Of a DNA stretch of 64,000 bases, positions 43,857 to 51,265 are shown piece by piece. Under the pieces are notes generated by a model. That model made no database searches. It worked only from the letters and a program-made list of their open reading frames with translations, and was not told the origin of the DNA. The stretch lies in contig NZ_QLLT01000026.1 in the NCBI RefSeq assembly GCF_003259315.1, positions 27,722 to 91,721 on the forward strand, read 5' to 3'. This DNA is from Kitasatospora sp. SolWspMP-SS2h. GTDB taxonomy: Bacteria > Actinomycetota > Actinomycetes > Streptomycetales > Streptomycetaceae. Position 1 is the stretch's first letter, and each line of letters opens with the position of its first letter. The translations under genes were made by a program, and so were the position numbers.

Positions 43857-45187
43857 TCCCCCAGGTCTACCACCAGGCCCTCGCCGCGCGCCGCGCCCTG
43901 CACCGGCACCCGGGCGGCGGGTTCGGTGCGGCGCAGCAGGCTGTGGCCGGTGGCCGGATCGCGTCGGCACTCGACCAGTTCGACGCCGTCCAGGCCGAGC
44001 GCCGGGCCGGGGTCCTGGAGGGTGGCGAGCAGCCGGATGTCTCCCTTGCCGGTGACCTCGCGGGCCAGCCGGAGCAGGGCGGTGATCTGGTCGGCCGCCA
44101 GGCCCGCGCCCATGTCCTCGGCGAGCAGGACCAACTGCCGGTGCGCGTCCGGTACTTCGATGGCGGGGTCGACGTCCAGGACGGCCGCGCCGGTGAGCAG
44201 GACGGCGGCGAAGGCGAGCAGTCGCAGCATGCCGTCGGCGGCCTGGTCGGCGCCGGTGCGGCCGAGCACGCCCTCGTCGAAGACGGCGATCAGGCGCTGC
44301 CGTTCGGCCTCGCCGCGGCGGGCGACGCCGAGGCCGAGCAGCGGGTGCGGGGCGGCGGCCTGGACGGCGCGCAGCAGGCGGGCCCAGCGGCGCGGGCACT
44401 CGTGCTCCAGCCGGTGGAGCACGGCGGAGATGTTGGCGGCGGTGCCGCGCAGCCGGGCCTGGGGTTCGGGCCGTCCCCAGCCGCGCATCGCGGCCGGTAC
44501 GGGGTGCAGCGCGAACATCTCGCGCAGTGCGGTGAGCAGTTGCTCGGCGGCGGCCAGCACCTTGCGCTCGCCCTTGGAGGACCCGGCGACCCGCAGCGGG
44601 AGTTGGGCGGTGATCAGGCTGTCGCTGGGCAGCGGGGCGCGGATGTCGCCCTGCCGGGAGTCGTTGTGCCAGGTGACGTTGACCCGGCCGCGGGCGAGGT
44701 CCTGCTCGCCGGTCGACATCAGGGGGTGGCCGTCCAGGGTGAGGCGTTCGCGGGCGATCCGGACCCGCTCGTCGGTGCGCACCACCACTTCGAGCCGGAC
44801 CGCCCCGACGCCGGAGCGCACGGTGCAGCCCAGGATGATCGCGTTGCGCCCGTGCGGCACGCAGCCGACCAGCCCGCCGCGCACCGGGGCGGCGAGCGGG
44901 CCGCGCGGGCCGCCGACGCCGTCCAGCGAGGGCCTGATCTCCTCCCCGAGGGCGAGCCGGGAGAGCACGGTCAGGGCGTCCAGCGCGTTGGACTTGCCCG
45001 CTCCGGACGGCCCGTGCAGCGCGGTCAGCGGCGACAGCGGCAGGATGGCCCGGCGGTAGGACTTGAAGGAGGTCAGCCGCAGCTCCTCGATGGTGGGGCG
45101 CTTCACCGTCGGAACGGGCGCCTGCCGCACCGCGCGGGTGGCGGCCGGGGGTGGGGCCAAGGGGGCTTCGCTGGTCACCCGGAGCAC
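43853..45187 (-). CDS. SMC/RecF-like AAA ATPase
   Basis: 444-residue ATP-binding protein. After a Pro/Ala-rich start, the sequence ELRLTSFKSYRRA and LHGPSGAGKSNALDALTVLSRL (P-loop residues 59-66) is typical of SMC, RecF and OLD-type ATPases. A C-terminal QLVLLAEDMGAGL segment may serve as Walker B, with RLLATLQDP after it. No coiled-coil arm of SMC size and no TOPRIM or nuclease domain is present. GTG at 45185-45187 is the frame's first start, and GTG at 45176-45178 is an alternative. It is translationally coupled with the downstream dCTPase-like gene. The function is unknown: DNA repair, nucleotide control or defence are possibilities. Confidence 0.8.
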   Translation of the reverse strand: MLRVTSEAPLAPPPAATRAVRQAPVPTVKRPTIEELRLTSFKSYRRAILPLSPLTALHGPSGAGKSNALDALTVLSRLALGEEIRPSLDGVGGPRGPLAAPVRGGLVGCVPHGRNAIILGCTVRSGVGAVRLEVVVRTDERVRIARERLTLDGHPLMSTGEQDLARGRVNVTWHNDSRQGDIRAPLPSDSLITAQLPLRVAGSSKGERKVLAAAEQLLTALREMFALHPVPAAMRGWGRPEPQARLRGTAANISAVLHRLEHECPRRWARLLRAVQAAAPHPLLGLGVARRGEAERQRLIAVFDEGVLGRTGADQAADGMLRLLAFAAVLLTGAAVLDVDPAIEVPDAHRQLVLLAEDMGAGLAADQITALLRLAREVTGKGDIRLLATLQDPGPALGLDGVELVECRRDPATGHSLLRRTEPAARVPVQGAARGEGLVVDLGE

Positions 45188-45285
45188 TTTAAGTCCGCCC
45201 TGAGGTGCAGAAACGTCGCTCCTGGCGCCCTTTCACCCCTTCGGGTCCCCCGTCGGCCCCGCCGGCCCCGCCGCCGCGCCCGGTG

Positions 45286-46116
45286 TCACTCGTACGCGGT
45301 GACCAGCACCGATCCGGTGACCTCGACCGGTTCGGGCAGCGCCGCCAGCGCGGCGGCCAGCGCGGCCCGGTCGGTGTGCCAGGCGCTCGGGCCCATCCCG
45401 ACCACGGCGGCGGCGTCCGCCCGAGACAGCCGCAGCGCGAACTCCACCTCGGTGCGCCCCACCGGCGTGAACCACGGGCCGAGCTTCTCGCCGATCCGCC
45501 GTTCCTTGTCCTCGTCCACCGACAGCAGGCCCAGCGCGCCCACCAGTTCGCGCAGGTGGCGGGAGGTCGGGGCGGCCACCAGCAGTCGGCCGCCCGGGCG
45601 CAGCACCCGCCGCATCTCGGGCCCGTTGCGCGGCGCGAACACGTTCAGCAGCACGTCCGCGGCGCCGTCCCGCAGCGGCAGCGGGCGCCAGGCGTCGCAC
45701 ACCACCGCGCCGATCCGCGGGTGCGCCTTCGCGGCGCGCCGCAGCGCGTACTTGGACAGGTCGAGCGCCGCACCGACCGCGCCCGGCCGGGCCTCCAGCA
45801 CCCGGGCCAGGTAGTGGCCGGTGCCCGCGCCGAGGTCCGCGACCAGCCCGCCGAGCGCCGGGACGCCGGCCGCGGCCCGGGCCAGCGCCCGCTCCAGCGG
45901 CGCGTAGTGGCCGGCCGCCAGGAAGTCGCCGCGGGCCGCGACCATCTCGGCGGTGTCGGCGGTGCCGGCCCTGGCGTCCCCCGCCAGCAGGCTCACGTAG
46001 CCCTGCCGGGCCTGGTCGAAGCTGTGGCCGTCCGCGCAGCGCAGGGTGCGGCCGGCCAGGGCCAGCGGGCGGGCGCAGTGCGGGCAGACCAGGTAGGGCT
46101 CGATGTCCTGCAGCAA
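45286..46116 (-). CDS. 23S rRNA (guanine-N1) methyltransferase, RlmA/TlrB type
   Basis: 276-residue SAM methyltransferase related to RlmA(I)/RlmA(II), the latter including the tylosin-resistance enzyme TlrB, which modify G745 or G748 in 23S rRNA helix 35. An N-terminal zinc module with CPHC and RCADGHSFD is followed by QGYVSLL. The SAM motif is VADLGAGTGHYL, and DAWRPLPLRDGAADVLLNVF and APRNGPEMRRVLRPGGRLL follow. The start is uncertain: TTG at 46114-46116 with GAGG about 10 bases upstream gives family length, and no in-frame ATG or GTG lies nearby. Housekeeping RlmA or a macrolide-resistance role cannot be separated by sequence alone. Confidence 0.85.
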   Translation of the reverse strand: MLQDIEPYLVCPHCARPLALAGRTLRCADGHSFDQARQGYVSLLAGDARAGTADTAEMVAARGDFLAAGHYAPLERALARAAAGVPALGGLVADLGAGTGHYLARVLEARPGAVGAALDLSKYALRRAAKAHPRIGAVVCDAWRPLPLRDGAADVLLNVFAPRNGPEMRRVLRPGGRLLVAAPTSRHLRELVGALGLLSVDEDKERRIGEKLGPWFTPVGRTEVEFALRLSRADAAAVVGMGPSAWHTDRAALAAALAALPEPVEVTGSVLVTAYE

Positions 46117-46126
46117 CTCGCTCGCA

Positions 46127-46160
46127 TCCTCGCGGAGGTCGTCTCCTCGCGGAGATCGTC
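46127..46160. repeat. 17-base tandem duplication at the start of the rlmA-like gene
   Basis: TCCTCGCGGAGGTCGTC (46127-46143) is followed immediately by TCCTCGCGGAGATCGTC (46144-46160), one mismatch. Each unit contains a GAGG-like ribosome-site core on the minus strand just upstream of the likely TTG start. Confidence 0.9.
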
Positions 46161-46199
46161 GGCGGCCCTGCCGGGAGCCCTCGGCAGGGGGCCGAGGAC

Positions 46200-46269
46200 C
46201 GTCAGGGGCCGGGGGAACGTCGAGGGTATCCCGCCCGCGGGCGCCTCGTCGCTCTCCCGGCCCCTGACG
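46200..46269 (-). terminator. Long-range inverted repeat after the Doc-like gene
   Basis: Fourteen-base perfect arms (46200-46213 with 46256-46269) enclose 42 bases that hold a small internal hairpin (GCCCGCGGGC). It follows the toxin gene stop by 24 bases and can end that transcript. Confidence 0.6.
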
Positions 46270-46292
46270 CCCCGCCCGTACGGCGCGGCGCC

Positions 46293-46706
46293 TCACTCCT
46301 CGCCGTCGCCGCCGACCTCTTCCTCCTCCGACTCGTCCACCACCCACATCGCCAACCGCTCCGCGACGCCGGTGATGCCGAGCTTGCCCTCTCGGATCGC
46401 CCGGGCCAGGCTGCGCACCTCCCGCGCGGTGGTCGCCACCCGGCAGCCGCTGGCCACCAGGTACGCGTAGGCGACGGCGGTGGCGAACAGCTCGTTGTTG
46501 CGCTCCAGCGCGGGGACCCGGATCAGCTGGTGCATCAGCGCCGCCGCCCGGTCCTGCGGCTCGGGGTAGACCGCGATGTCGAAGACCTCGGCCTGGTGCC
46601 TGGTGATCGCCGCGAGCAGCGATCCGTAGTCGGTGACCTGCGGGTCACCGGGCGTGTACTGCTCGGCCGTCATGAGCAGCCACGAGAGGTCGACCTCAAG
46701 TTTCAA
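46293..46706 (-). CDS. Doc/Fic-related toxin component
   Basis: 137-residue helical protein of the streptomycete family annotated as the toxin of a Fic-type toxin-antitoxin pair. It resembles Doc in the segment MHQLIRVPALERNNELFATAVAYAYLVASG (about 58-87), where Doc has HxFxxGNKR. The His, Asn and Arg pattern is not fully kept (ALERNNEL), so kinase or AMP-transferase activity is doubtful. The tail is strongly acidic (EEEEVGGDGEE). TTG at 46704-46706 overlaps the antitoxin stop (TTGA), giving translational coupling, the normal order for antitoxin then toxin. Confidence 0.75.
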   Translation of the reverse strand: MKLEVDLSWLLMTAEQYTPGDPQVTDYGSLLAAITRHQAEVFDIAVYPEPQDRAAALMHQLIRVPALERNNELFATAVAYAYLVASGCRVATTAREVRSLARAIREGKLGITGVAERLAMWVVDESEEEEVGGDGEE

Positions 46707-46939
46707 CGGCGCACCTCCTGGAGCTCACTGGGCGAGCCGAACTCGGCGAGGAACACCGCCTCGTGCTCCTTCATGAACTGCGCCGCGGCGTCCACGAAGT
46801 TGCGTCCGGCCTCGCCCATGTCCTGCTGCACCAGCCGTTCGATGTACTGGTTCATGCTGATCCCCTGCTGCTCCGCCCGTTCGCGGGCCATCTCGGCGGT
46901 GGTCGCGTCCACCCTGACGTTCAGCTGCTTCTTGGCCAT
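46703..46939 (-). CDS. Ribbon-helix-helix antitoxin
   Basis: 78-residue protein. The N-terminal KKQLNVRVDATTAEMARERAEQQ and GISMNQYIERLVQQD form a ribbon-helix-helix DNA-binding fold. The C-terminal part (about 45-78) is an amphipathic helix likely to bind the toxin. ATG at 46937-46939. The stop overlaps the toxin start. GCTAGC repeats just upstream look like the operator for autoregulation. Confidence 0.85.
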   Translation of the reverse strand: MAKKQLNVRVDATTAEMARERAEQQGISMNQYIERLVQQDMGEAGRNFVDAAAQFMKEHEAVFLAEFGSPSELQEVRR

Positions 46940-46946
46940 CCTTCAA

Positions 46947-46968
46947 AGCTAGCGCCGACGTGCTAGCA
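46947..46968. promoter_or_regulatory. Likely operator of the toxin-antitoxin operon
   Basis: Two copies of the palindrome GCTAGC (46948-46953 and 46962-46967), the second extended to TGCTAGCA, are 14 bases apart and start about 9 bases before the antitoxin ATG. Short repeated palindromes at this place fit binding of a ribbon-helix-helix dimer pair. Confidence 0.6.
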
Positions 46969-47081
46969 CAACAAGGGCGCAAACCGGCCGCTCCCCCGCT
47001 CCCCACCATGTCCGCCCGCGCCCCCGCGAAAACCGGCCACCCGCCCCGATCCGCCGACACCCGCACGGCGCCCGCGGCGCG

Positions 47082-49097
47082 CTACTCGGCGGGCTTCAGC
47101 ACCCGGACGACCTCGTTCAGGAAGCGGTCGACGACGGTGTCCACGCTGCGGATGAACCCCGTCTCCTCCGCGCCGCGCCTGGTCCCCATGCCGACGGGCA
47201 GGGTCAGCCGGAACGCCCGGATCTCCGCGCCGTCCGCGGGGACCAGCAGGCCGGGTTCGACCCGCAGGGCCCGCAGCAGCTCGCACGGCCCGGGCCCGCC
47301 GTCCGCGGTGAGCGCCTCGATCCGCAGCTCGGCGGGGGCGTCCGCGAGCCGGCGCAGCAGCCACTGGACCCGGGTGAGCGCCCGGGAGCGCTCGGCGGCC
47401 GCCACCTCGACGGTGGTCTCGATCCGGCCGGTGCGCAGGTCCGCCTCCAGCACGATCGGCCCGGGCAGGCCGGGCACCGCCAGCTCGGAGCGCATCCGGC
47501 CGCCGACGGCCAGCTCGTCCACCGCCTGGGCCCGGCGGACGGCCGGTTCGGTGCGCCGCTTGCCGCGCAGCACCGGGGAGACCGGGACGCCCAGCTCACC
47601 GCCCAGGCGCAGGCACAGCTGCCGGGTGAGCCGCTCCCAGTTCTCGACCACCCGCAGCGCGTGGCGGTCCCCGGGCCGCAGGGTGCCCTCGGAGATCGCG
47701 TTGCGGACCGTCACCCAGGCCGGGCCCATGTTCTGGAAGCCGTGGCAGCCGGAGTTCTCGTGCCGCAGGTAGTGCAGGAACTCGTTCAGCAGCCAGGCGT
47801 GCGCGGGATTGACCACGCCGTCGTGGTGGCACAGCAGGTGGGCTTCGTGCGCCACTTCGGCCCAGGACAGGTGCCGCAGCGCGACCTTGCGGGCCCGGCG
47901 CCGGTCGACCGTCACCGGGGGTTCGCCGTCCAGGGCGAGGTCGTTGGAGAGCGTGATGACCGTCTCGTAGCCGTGCCGGTGGGCGACGTCGAGGTACGCC
48001 TGCACCTGTTCGGACTTGAGCGGGCTGCCCCCGGTCTTGGTCTCCACCAGTGCGGTCCAGATCTTCCCGGCCCGGCTGACCCGGACCGTGCCGTCGGGGC
48101 GGACGGTGCCGTCGCCGTGCTTGAAGCTGGTCTCGGTGAAGGTCTGGACGGTGCCCGCGGGGGCGTTGAACATGGCGGTGATCCGGCGCCCGAACTCCGG
48201 CACCTCGGCCATCACCGCCAGCAGGGTGGCGGTGGCCCGGTTCTCCCGGTCCAGCTCGTTCTTCAGCCCGGCCACCGAGAACAGCCGGGCCTGCCTCCAG
48301 GACGGGTGGTCGGCGAGGTCGGCCTTCGCGGCCTTCGGCAGGGTGACCCGCTTCTTGGCGGTGCGCACCGCCCGCTTCGGCGCGGCCGGCGGCTCGACGG
48401 CCGGGACGGGCGCCGCACCCGCCGTGTCCACCGCACCCGCCCCCACGGCCGCGACTCCCACGGCCGCAACTCCCGCGGCCCCGGCCTTCGCGGCCCGCTC
48501 GGCGGCCCCGGCCCCGGCCCCGACCCCGCCACCGCTCTCGTCCTCGCTCTCGTCCTGGTCGACGCTGATGCCGAAGTCCCCGGCGAGACCGCCGAGTCCG
48601 GACCGGTAGCCCTGGCCGACCGCGCGGAACTTCCACGCGCCGCCGCGCCGGTAGAGCTCGCCGAAGACGAACGCGGTCTCCTCCCCGGCGTCCGGGATGT
48701 CGAAGGCGGCCAGGGCGTCCCCGCCGCCGTCCAGCACGGCCAGCCGGAGTTCGGCGAGTTCGCCGAAGGTGGCACCGGCGTGGCGGCTGGCCGCCAGGAC
48801 CACCTGGTGCACCTCCGCGGGCAGGGCCGCGAGGTCGATCAGGATCCGGTCCTGGGTGCCGCTGCCGGTCGGCACCTTGCCGAGCAGCTGCACCGAGCCG
48901 TCGGGGGTGGTGGGGCAGTTGTAGAAGAGGAAGTCCGCGTCCTGGCGCACCTTTCCGTCCGCGCCCAGCAGCAGCACCGACACGTCGGCGTCGCCCGCCC
49001 CGGTCGGGTCGGTCCAGCTCAGCGCGACCGTGACCGGCCCCGGGTCGTCCCCCTCGGCGAACAGTTCGGCGTTGGCGCCCTTGGTCAACTGGTGCAC
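47082..49097 (-). CDS. TerD domain fused to a PD-(D/E)XK-like nuclease domain
   Basis: 671-residue protein of two parts. Residues 1-180 are a TerD/stress domain: LTKGANAELF, VALSWTDPTGAGDADVSVLLL and GELYRRGGAWKFRAVGQGY, with the acidic calcium-binding pattern. An Ala/Gly-rich linker (about 186-252) follows. The second part (about 265-670) contains IWTALVETKTGGSPLKSEQV with Glu352-x-Lys354, the core of a PD-(D/E)XK nuclease fold, and then a long region with CHHDG and HAWLLNEFLHYL. No known cleavage specificity. GTG at 49095-49097 follows a perfect AGGAGG by 9 bases. It stands alone on its transcript. Tellurite-resistance genes terABCE are not adjacent. Confidence 0.8.
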   Translation of the reverse strand: MHQLTKGANAELFAEGDDPGPVTVALSWTDPTGAGDADVSVLLLGADGKVRQDADFLFYNCPTTPDGSVQLLGKVPTGSGTQDRILIDLAALPAEVHQVVLAASRHAGATFGELAELRLAVLDGGGDALAAFDIPDAGEETAFVFGELYRRGGAWKFRAVGQGYRSGLGGLAGDFGISVDQDESEDESGGGVGAGAGAAERAAKAGAAGVAAVGVAAVGAGAVDTAGAAPVPAVEPPAAPKRAVRTAKKRVTLPKAAKADLADHPSWRQARLFSVAGLKNELDRENRATATLLAVMAEVPEFGRRITAMFNAPAGTVQTFTETSFKHGDGTVRPDGTVRVSRAGKIWTALVETKTGGSPLKSEQVQAYLDVAHRHGYETVITLSNDLALDGEPPVTVDRRRARKVALRHLSWAEVAHEAHLLCHHDGVVNPAHAWLLNEFLHYLRHENSGCHGFQNMGPAWVTVRNAISEGTLRPGDRHALRVVENWERLTRQLCLRLGGELGVPVSPVLRGKRRTEPAVRRAQAVDELAVGGRMRSELAVPGLPGPIVLEADLRTGRIETTVEVAAAERSRALTRVQWLLRRLADAPAELRIEALTADGGPGPCELLRALRVEPGLLVPADGAEIRAFRLTLPVGMGTRRGAEETGFIRSVDTVVDRFLNEVVRVLKPAE

Positions 49098-49280
49098 GGC
49101 TTCCCCTCCTGAGCACGGCGAACGACGTGTGCGCAGCGTCACCATGCCCACACGTTTCGAGGATGGTACTCCTTCCTGATCTTCACGCCATCCCCTTGAA
49201 CGGAGCCGTCCCCGGGACCGCCCCGTGGGCAACCCCGGGCGTCCCGACCAGCCCGCCGCCCGCCCGCCCGCCCCCGGGAA

Positions 49281-49321
49281 CGCCGCACGGGCGCGGGAAG
49301 GGATCCCGCGCCCGTGCGGCG
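49281..49321 (-). terminator. Hairpin terminator after the TRAM methyltransferase gene
   Basis: Perfect 18-base inverted repeat (49281-49298 with 49304-49321) and a 5-base loop, 23 bases past the stop codon. Confidence 0.9.
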
Positions 49322-49343
49322 TGCTCGTTGCTCCGGCCCGCCG

Positions 49344-51047
49344 TCAGCCGGTCGGCTCCAGGATGGCGACGCACTCGAAGTGCTGGGTCATCGGGAACAG
49401 GTCGAACGCCCGCAGCGAGACCGGGCGGTAGCCGCCCTCGCGGAAGAAGGCAAGGTCGCGGGCGAGGGCGGCGGGGTCGCAGGCGACGTAGGCGATCCGG
49501 CGGGCCTCCAGGGAGCTGAGGTGGGCGACGGTGTCGCGGCCGGCGCCGGCCCGCGGGGGGTCGAGGACGATCAGGTCGGTGGAGGTGATGCCGGTGCGGG
49601 GCAGCAGGGTCTCGACCTTGTCGCACTCGATCCGGACGTTCTCCAGCGCGGCCAGGTTGTGCCGGGCGTCGGCGACCGCCTGCTTGCCGGACTCGATGCC
49701 GAGCACCGCGCCGTCCTCGCCGACCCGCTCGGCGAGCGCGCCCGCGAACAGGCCGACGCCGCAGTACAGGTCGAGCGCGCTCTCGCCCCACTGCGGGTCG
49801 AGCCCGGCCAGGACGGCGTCGACCAGGGTGTCGGGGGCCTCGGGGTGGATCTGCCAGAAGCCGCCGTTGGAGACCCGCCAGGTGCGCCCGGCGGCGCGCT
49901 CGCGGACGAAGGCGCGGCCGTGGACGCGGTGGAACAGGTCTTGGTCGTCGATCCGGGCGATGGACGTCTCGCGGTCCAGCTCGACCAGCGGCAGCTGCTC
50001 GCCGGGCCGCGGCCGCAGGATCACCTGCCGGTCCGAGGAGCCGGAGGCGGCGACCGCCTCGACCGAGGCCACCCCGGTCCAGTCCCGCGACTCGACGCCG
50101 AGTTCGGTGACGCCGGGCGCGGCGATCAGGCAGCGGTCGATCGGCTGGACGTCGTGCGAGCGGTGCTTGCGCAGGCCGATCACGCCCTCCTCGTCGACCG
50201 CGTACTGCACCCGGGTGCGCCAGGCCGGGACCTCGCCCGCCGGGAGCTTGCCGCCGACCGGCTCGACCGAGCCGTCCCAGCGGGCCTCCTCGGGGGTGAG
50301 GCCGGCCAGCTTGGCGAGCTGCTCGGTGAGGACGGCGGCCTTGAGCTTGCGCTGCCCGCCGGGCGTGACGTGCTGCCAGTCGCAGCCGCCGCACCGGCCG
50401 GGGCCGGAGAACGGGCAGGGCGCCTCGATCCGGTCCTTGGCGGCCTCCAGCACCTCCACCGCGTCGGCCCGCAGGAAGCGCGAGGTGGTGGTGCCGTCGG
50501 TGACCTGCGCGACCACCCGCTCGCCGGGCAGCGCGTGCCGGACGAACAGCACCCGCCCCTCGTGCCGGGCCACGCAGTGCCCGCCGTGCGCGACCGGCCC
50601 GACCTCGACCTCGTAGCGCTCGCCGACCAGCGGGTCCCCGGAGGGCTGCCGCAGCACCGGCTGGGCGGGCCGCAGCGCCTTGGGCGGGCGCACCGCTCCG
50701 GGCTTGCGCCCCTGCCGGGCGGGCTTCCGCCCGCCGCCGCCCTCGCCCTTCGGCGCCCGGTCCTCCGGTGCCCGGCCCTTCGACGCCCGGTCCTCGGACC
50801 CGCCCTTCGGCGCCCGGCCCTTCGGCGCGCGGTCCTCGGGCCCGCGGTCCCCGGGCGCCCGGTCCTTCGACGCCTCGCCCGGCACCGGCGGCAGGCTGCG
50901 GGCGGTGTTGCCCTCCCGGTCGGTGGCCTCGGGCCGGGCGGGCCGGCTGCTCCAGCGAGGGTGCGCGACCTGCCCCGGCTTGGCGCCGGACGTGCGGCCG
51001 GGCCGGCCTTGGCGACCGGAGGAGCGGGGCGGGTTGTTGCGGGTCAC
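49344..51047 (-). CDS. TRAM-domain class I SAM-dependent RNA m5U methyltransferase
   Basis: 567-residue enzyme of the TrmA/RlmC/RlmD family. Residues 1-125 are a disordered basic extension with repeated EDRAPKGRAPKG-like units. A TRAM domain follows (about 130-190, ERYEVEVGPVAHGGHCVAR), then an iron-sulfur motif CPFSGPGRCGGC. The Rossmann methyltransferase contains ALDLYCGVGLFAGALAE, LDPPRAG and the nucleophile region YVACDPAALARDL. The target is a uridine in 23S rRNA or tRNA. Which one cannot be told. GTG at 51045-51047 follows AGGA by 10 bases. It lies downstream of the KimA-like gene on the same strand. Confidence 0.9.
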   Translation of the reverse strand: MTRNNPPRSSGRQGRPGRTSGAKPGQVAHPRWSSRPARPEATDREGNTARSLPPVPGEASKDRAPGDRGPEDRAPKGRAPKGGSEDRASKGRAPEDRAPKGEGGGGRKPARQGRKPGAVRPPKALRPAQPVLRQPSGDPLVGERYEVEVGPVAHGGHCVARHEGRVLFVRHALPGERVVAQVTDGTTTSRFLRADAVEVLEAAKDRIEAPCPFSGPGRCGGCDWQHVTPGGQRKLKAAVLTEQLAKLAGLTPEEARWDGSVEPVGGKLPAGEVPAWRTRVQYAVDEEGVIGLRKHRSHDVQPIDRCLIAAPGVTELGVESRDWTGVASVEAVAASGSSDRQVILRPRPGEQLPLVELDRETSIARIDDQDLFHRVHGRAFVRERAAGRTWRVSNGGFWQIHPEAPDTLVDAVLAGLDPQWGESALDLYCGVGLFAGALAERVGEDGAVLGIESGKQAVADARHNLAALENVRIECDKVETLLPRTGITSTDLIVLDPPRAGAGRDTVAHLSSLEARRIAYVACDPAALARDLAFFREGGYRPVSLRAFDLFPMTQHFECVAILEPTG

Positions 51048-51265
51048 GGGGGTCGCTTCCTTACGGGAGACAGCGGTGCGGGGACGGATCACGAACGGGG
51101 TGGGGCGGGTGGCACGCGGACACGGACGGAACAGCGGACGGACACACGGACACACGGACGGAGCGCGGCGCCGCGCGGCGGGCACGGCGGCCCGCGACGG
51201 ACCGGGAACGGTCCGCCACGGGCCCATTGAAGGCCATCGGGAGGCCCGACGGGCCGCGCGGGCGC
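51048..51265. repeat. Degenerate repeat-rich spacer
   Basis: 218 bases between two minus-strand genes, rich in ACGGAC and CGGACACACGGA repeats (about 51115-51160). No gene. The end of the KimA-like transcript must lie here, but no single strong hairpin stands out. Confidence 0.6.
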
